From: Acinetobacter lactucae
GTDB taxonomy: Bacteria > Pseudomonadota > Gammaproteobacteria > Pseudomonadales > Moraxellaceae
Direction: 5' to 3'
DNA: 64,000 bases
Assembly (NCBI RefSeq): GCF_001605885.1
Contig: NZ_LRPE01000023.1
Coordinates: 124,001 to 188,000, forward strand
Each line of letters begins with the position of its first letter. Position 1 is the first letter of the stretch. The translations under genes were made by a program, and so were the position numbers. Below, piece by piece: positions 61,706 to 64,000 of this stretch. The notes under the pieces are model-generated. The model did not search any database. It was given only the letters and a program-made list of their open reading frames with translations, and was not told the origin of the DNA.

Positions 61706-63934
61706 ATGACCATAACGCCAAAGCCTGATTCAGTTGTTTATCGTGTGCGTGTAGCCGTACCTGTGCATCTGTACGACACTTTTGACTATACACTCACCCA
61801 AGCACAATATGAACGGGCTCACGTAGGCTCACGCGTCGCTATTTCATTTGGACGCCAAAACCTGATTGGTATCATTACTGAAAAAGTGAACCCAAATGAA
61901 TCATTTACAGGCACATTTCAACTTAAAGACATTTCTGAACTTTTAGATGATGAGCCTATTTTAGACGAACAAGTTTTAAGTTTATTGACATGGTCAGCCC
62001 AGTATTACCAATTTCCAATTGGTGAGGTCATGCAAACCGCCCTACCTGCATTATTACGTCAGGGCAAACCGATGGATGTTTTGTTCCATCTTTGGAAAAT
62101 TACACCATGTGATAATGTTGAAGCACTTCTCAAACGTTCTGTTAAGCAACAAGATGCTTATCAGATTTTAAAGTTACACCCTGCCGGAACTACAGAGAAT
62201 ATTCTTAATTTAAGTGGTGTAGAAACTGCTACTCTTAAAGCGCTTCAAAAGAAAGGACTGGTAGACTGCACACTTGAACCACACGACTTTAGCCCATCGC
62301 CTGTTCAATTGGCACAAATGCCGCTTACACTCAATGAAGACCAAAAGAAGGCAACCCAGCACGTTGTAAACGCGCAACATCAGTACCAAGCCTTCTTGTT
62401 AGATGGTTTAACTGGAAGTGGTAAAACTGAAGTTTATCTGCACATCATGCACGAAGTGCTAAAACAAGGTAAGCAAGTTTTGGTTTTGGTCCCCGAAATT
62501 GGTTTAACTCCTCAAACCATTTCTCGGTTTAAGTCTCGTTTTAATTGTGATATTGCTCTCTTGCACTCTGGCTTAAATGACTCTAAACGTTTACAAGCAT
62601 GGCAACAGGCACAAACTGGTAAAGCCTCTATTATTCTAGGGACGCGCTCAGCGATCTATACGCCACTACCGCGTTTAGGCTTAATCATTTTAGATGAAGA
62701 ACATGACTTGTCTTATAAACAGCAAGAAGGCTTCCGCTACCATGCACGTGATGTCGCCCTGTACCGTGGGCACTTACAAAACTGCCCTGTTATTTTAGGT
62801 TCAGCAACTCCAAGCATCGATAGTTATTATTTGGTCGAAACTGGCAAATTAACAGCGCTTCAGCTTAACCAACGTGCAGGCCATGCGCTTTTACCTAAAA
62901 TGCATTTGATTGACCTTAAAATTGTCAAAAAACAGCATGGAATTAGCCAGCCTTTAATAGAACAAATTAAAAACACCCTAGCCAGAAAAGAGCAAGTTTT
63001 AATCTTTTTAAACCGTCGTGGCTATGCACCTGTACTGGTGTGTGAAAGCTGTGGCTGGCAAGCAAATTGTCCGCATTGTGATGCACATTTTACTTTGCAT
63101 ACTCAGCCTTATTCTTATTTACACTGCCACCACTGCGGTACTGTTCATCGCTTGCCACACCATTGCCCTGAATGTCAGCAAAAAAGCCTAAAAACCTTGG
63201 GTGCTGGAACAGCTAAGGTCGAAGAACACTTACAAGAATTATTTCCCGAACATGAGGTGATTCGGGTTGACCGTGACAGCACGAGTCGTGTCGGAAGCTG
63301 GCAAAAAATTTATGATCGTATTCACCAAAACAAACCAACAATTTTGCTCGGCACTCAAATGTTGGCAAAAGGCCATCATTTTCCACACGTCACCTTAGTT
63401 GCTATTTTAGATATTGATGCAGGCTTACTGAGTGTCGACATTCGTGCGCCAGAACGTACTGCGCAGTTAATTGTACAAGTCGCGGGACGTGCAGGCCGTG
63501 GCGAACATAAAGGCCATGTTTACTTACAAACCTTAAGACCAGATCACCCTTTACTCACCACACTCATCGAAAAAGATTATCGGGCGGTTGCCAAACAGAC
63601 GCTTGCAGAACGTAAAGTCGCATTGCTGCCACCTTATCGCTATGCCGTACTGATACGTGCAGAGTCCAAAGACCGTGACTATACCTTACATTTTTTAAAT
63701 GAAGCTGCCGAGCAACTTCGTCAAGTGGCTGGTGAAATTGTTGATATTTGGGGACCTATTCCAGCTCCTATGGAGCGTAAAGCGGGACGTTACCGCGCAC
63801 ATATGGTGATTTTGTCTGCTGACCGTGCTCGCCTACATTTTTACTTAAGACAATGGTGGTCACAATTGGTTCATGCACCGCGTCAGCATCAACTCAGACT
63901 ATCAATTGATGTTGATCCGCAAGAATTTAATTAG
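61706..63934 (+). CDS. priA: Primosomal replication protein N' (PriA helicase)
   Basis: Restarts stalled replication forks by recognising branched DNA and loading the primosome. The 742-residue protein has the N-terminal DNA-binding domain (RVAVPVHLYDTFDYTL), Walker A GLTGSGKTEVYL, the DEEHDLSYKQQEGFRYHARDVA block, and the zinc-binding region with cysteine pairs in CESCGWQANCPHC and CHHCGTVHRLPHHCPEC. AGRAGRGEHKGHVYLQT is helicase motif VI. Divergent from gspF. Complete, with a weak hairpin just past its stop. Confidence 0.96.
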   Translation: MTITPKPDSVVYRVRVAVPVHLYDTFDYTLTQAQYERAHVGSRVAISFGRQNLIGIITEKVNPNESFTGTFQLKDISELLDDEPILDEQVLSLLTWSAQYYQFPIGEVMQTALPALLRQGKPMDVLFHLWKITPCDNVEALLKRSVKQQDAYQILKLHPAGTTENILNLSGVETATLKALQKKGLVDCTLEPHDFSPSPVQLAQMPLTLNEDQKKATQHVVNAQHQYQAFLLDGLTGSGKTEVYLHIMHEVLKQGKQVLVLVPEIGLTPQTISRFKSRFNCDIALLHSGLNDSKRLQAWQQAQTGKASIILGTRSAIYTPLPRLGLIILDEEHDLSYKQQEGFRYHARDVALYRGHLQNCPVILGSATPSIDSYYLVETGKLTALQLNQRAGHALLPKMHLIDLKIVKKQHGISQPLIEQIKNTLARKEQVLIFLNRRGYAPVLVCESCGWQANCPHCDAHFTLHTQPYSYLHCHHCGTVHRLPHHCPECQQKSLKTLGAGTAKVEEHLQELFPEHEVIRVDRDSTSRVGSWQKIYDRIHQNKPTILLGTQMLAKGHHFPHVTLVAILDIDAGLLSVDIRAPERTAQLIVQVAGRAGRGEHKGHVYLQTLRPDHPLLTTLIEKDYRAVAKQTLAERKVALLPPYRYAVLIRAESKDRDYTLHFLNEAAEQLRQVAGEIVDIWGPIPAPMERKAGRYRAHMVILSADRARLHFYLRQWWSQLVHAPRQHQLRLSIDVDPQEFN

Positions 63935-64000
63935 ATGATTTGAATATCATGGTGTGAAGAAGCCTTTTTGGCTTTAAACTTAAAAGAGACTAATACATTC

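Noticed and set aside
63955..63980. Terminator after priA
   Set aside because: AAGCC/GGCTT gives only a five-base stem with a T loop and no clear tail; too weak to list.
1..64000. Prophage, insertion sequence, integron or CRISPR array
   Set aside because: No transposase, integrase, phage structural gene, direct-repeat array with spacers or terminal inverted repeats with target duplication was seen.

Overview
The window is about 39-40% G+C and reads as chromosome of an Acinetobacter, most likely of the A. calcoaceticus-baumannii complex. The reasons are a MATE pump that I recognise as AbeM, a type II secretion gspF-gspG pair standing apart from other gsp genes, RNase E with a long Gln/His/Pro-rich tail, and Moraxellaceae-style gene content throughout. 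It is almost entirely housekeeping and metabolic DNA. I see no prophage, insertion sequence, CRISPR array, integron or plasmid gene.

Layout. 1-5200: 3' end of asd, a FimV homologue divided into two genes at the inner-membrane boundary, an asparaginase and truA; this resembles the Pseudomonas asd-fimV-truA locus. 5209-5396: first copy of a structured dispersed repeat. 5400-7900: AraC-type regulator, infA, an LprI-like protein and a lipoprotein. 7965-11863: leucine biosynthesis operon leuC-leuD-lipoprotein-leuB on the minus strand, then a Fur-box-controlled DUF2061 membrane protein and a LysR regulator. 13350-19484: Spo0M-like protein, DUF2252 kinase-like protein, HAD phosphatase, rppH and ptsP. 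20009-26450: katG, a metallo-beta-lactamase-fold hydrolase, an HcaR-like LysR, a DUF1345 membrane protein and a GST. 26500-34950: WYL regulator, HAD phosphatase, rluC, a long structured leader and rne, then a long-chain acyl-CoA synthetase. 35183-35356: two identical tRNA-Lys genes. 35420-42906: LysR/SDR pair, hemW, DMT transporter, abeM, and two sulfur-scavenging flavoproteins. 43163-46440: ABC1 kinase, Zur-controlled L31B, HopJ-like protein, a hairpin-rich repeat region, and crcB behind a fluoride riboswitch. 46487-55391: GFA protein, flavoprotein, TrmB-like methyltransferase, yacG, glyoxalase-II-like hydrolase, hemH, a DUF4062 protein, murI, DUF1285 and ETF-ubiquinone oxidoreductase. 55435-63934: membrane protein, tusA, corC-lnt, csaA, membrane protein, gspG-gspF and priA.

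Functional threads. Metal and halide homeostasis is visible in regulatory DNA: a Fur box over the DUF2061 promoter, a Zur palindrome over the L31B promoter, and a fluoride aptamer before crcB. RNA metabolism is well represented (rppH, rne, rluC, truA, the tRNA genes). Many convergent gene pairs share bidirectional terminators.

The points most worth following are: the covarying two-hairpin repeat found at two sites 40 kb apart; the split FimV; a 15-codon upstream ORF whose ribosome-binding site sits in a hairpin between the fluoride aptamer and crcB; the structured ~600-nt rne leader; the structured leader before the tRNA-Lys pair; and an isolated DUF4062 (TIR-like) protein. I did not find convincing evidence of a wholly new multi-gene system.
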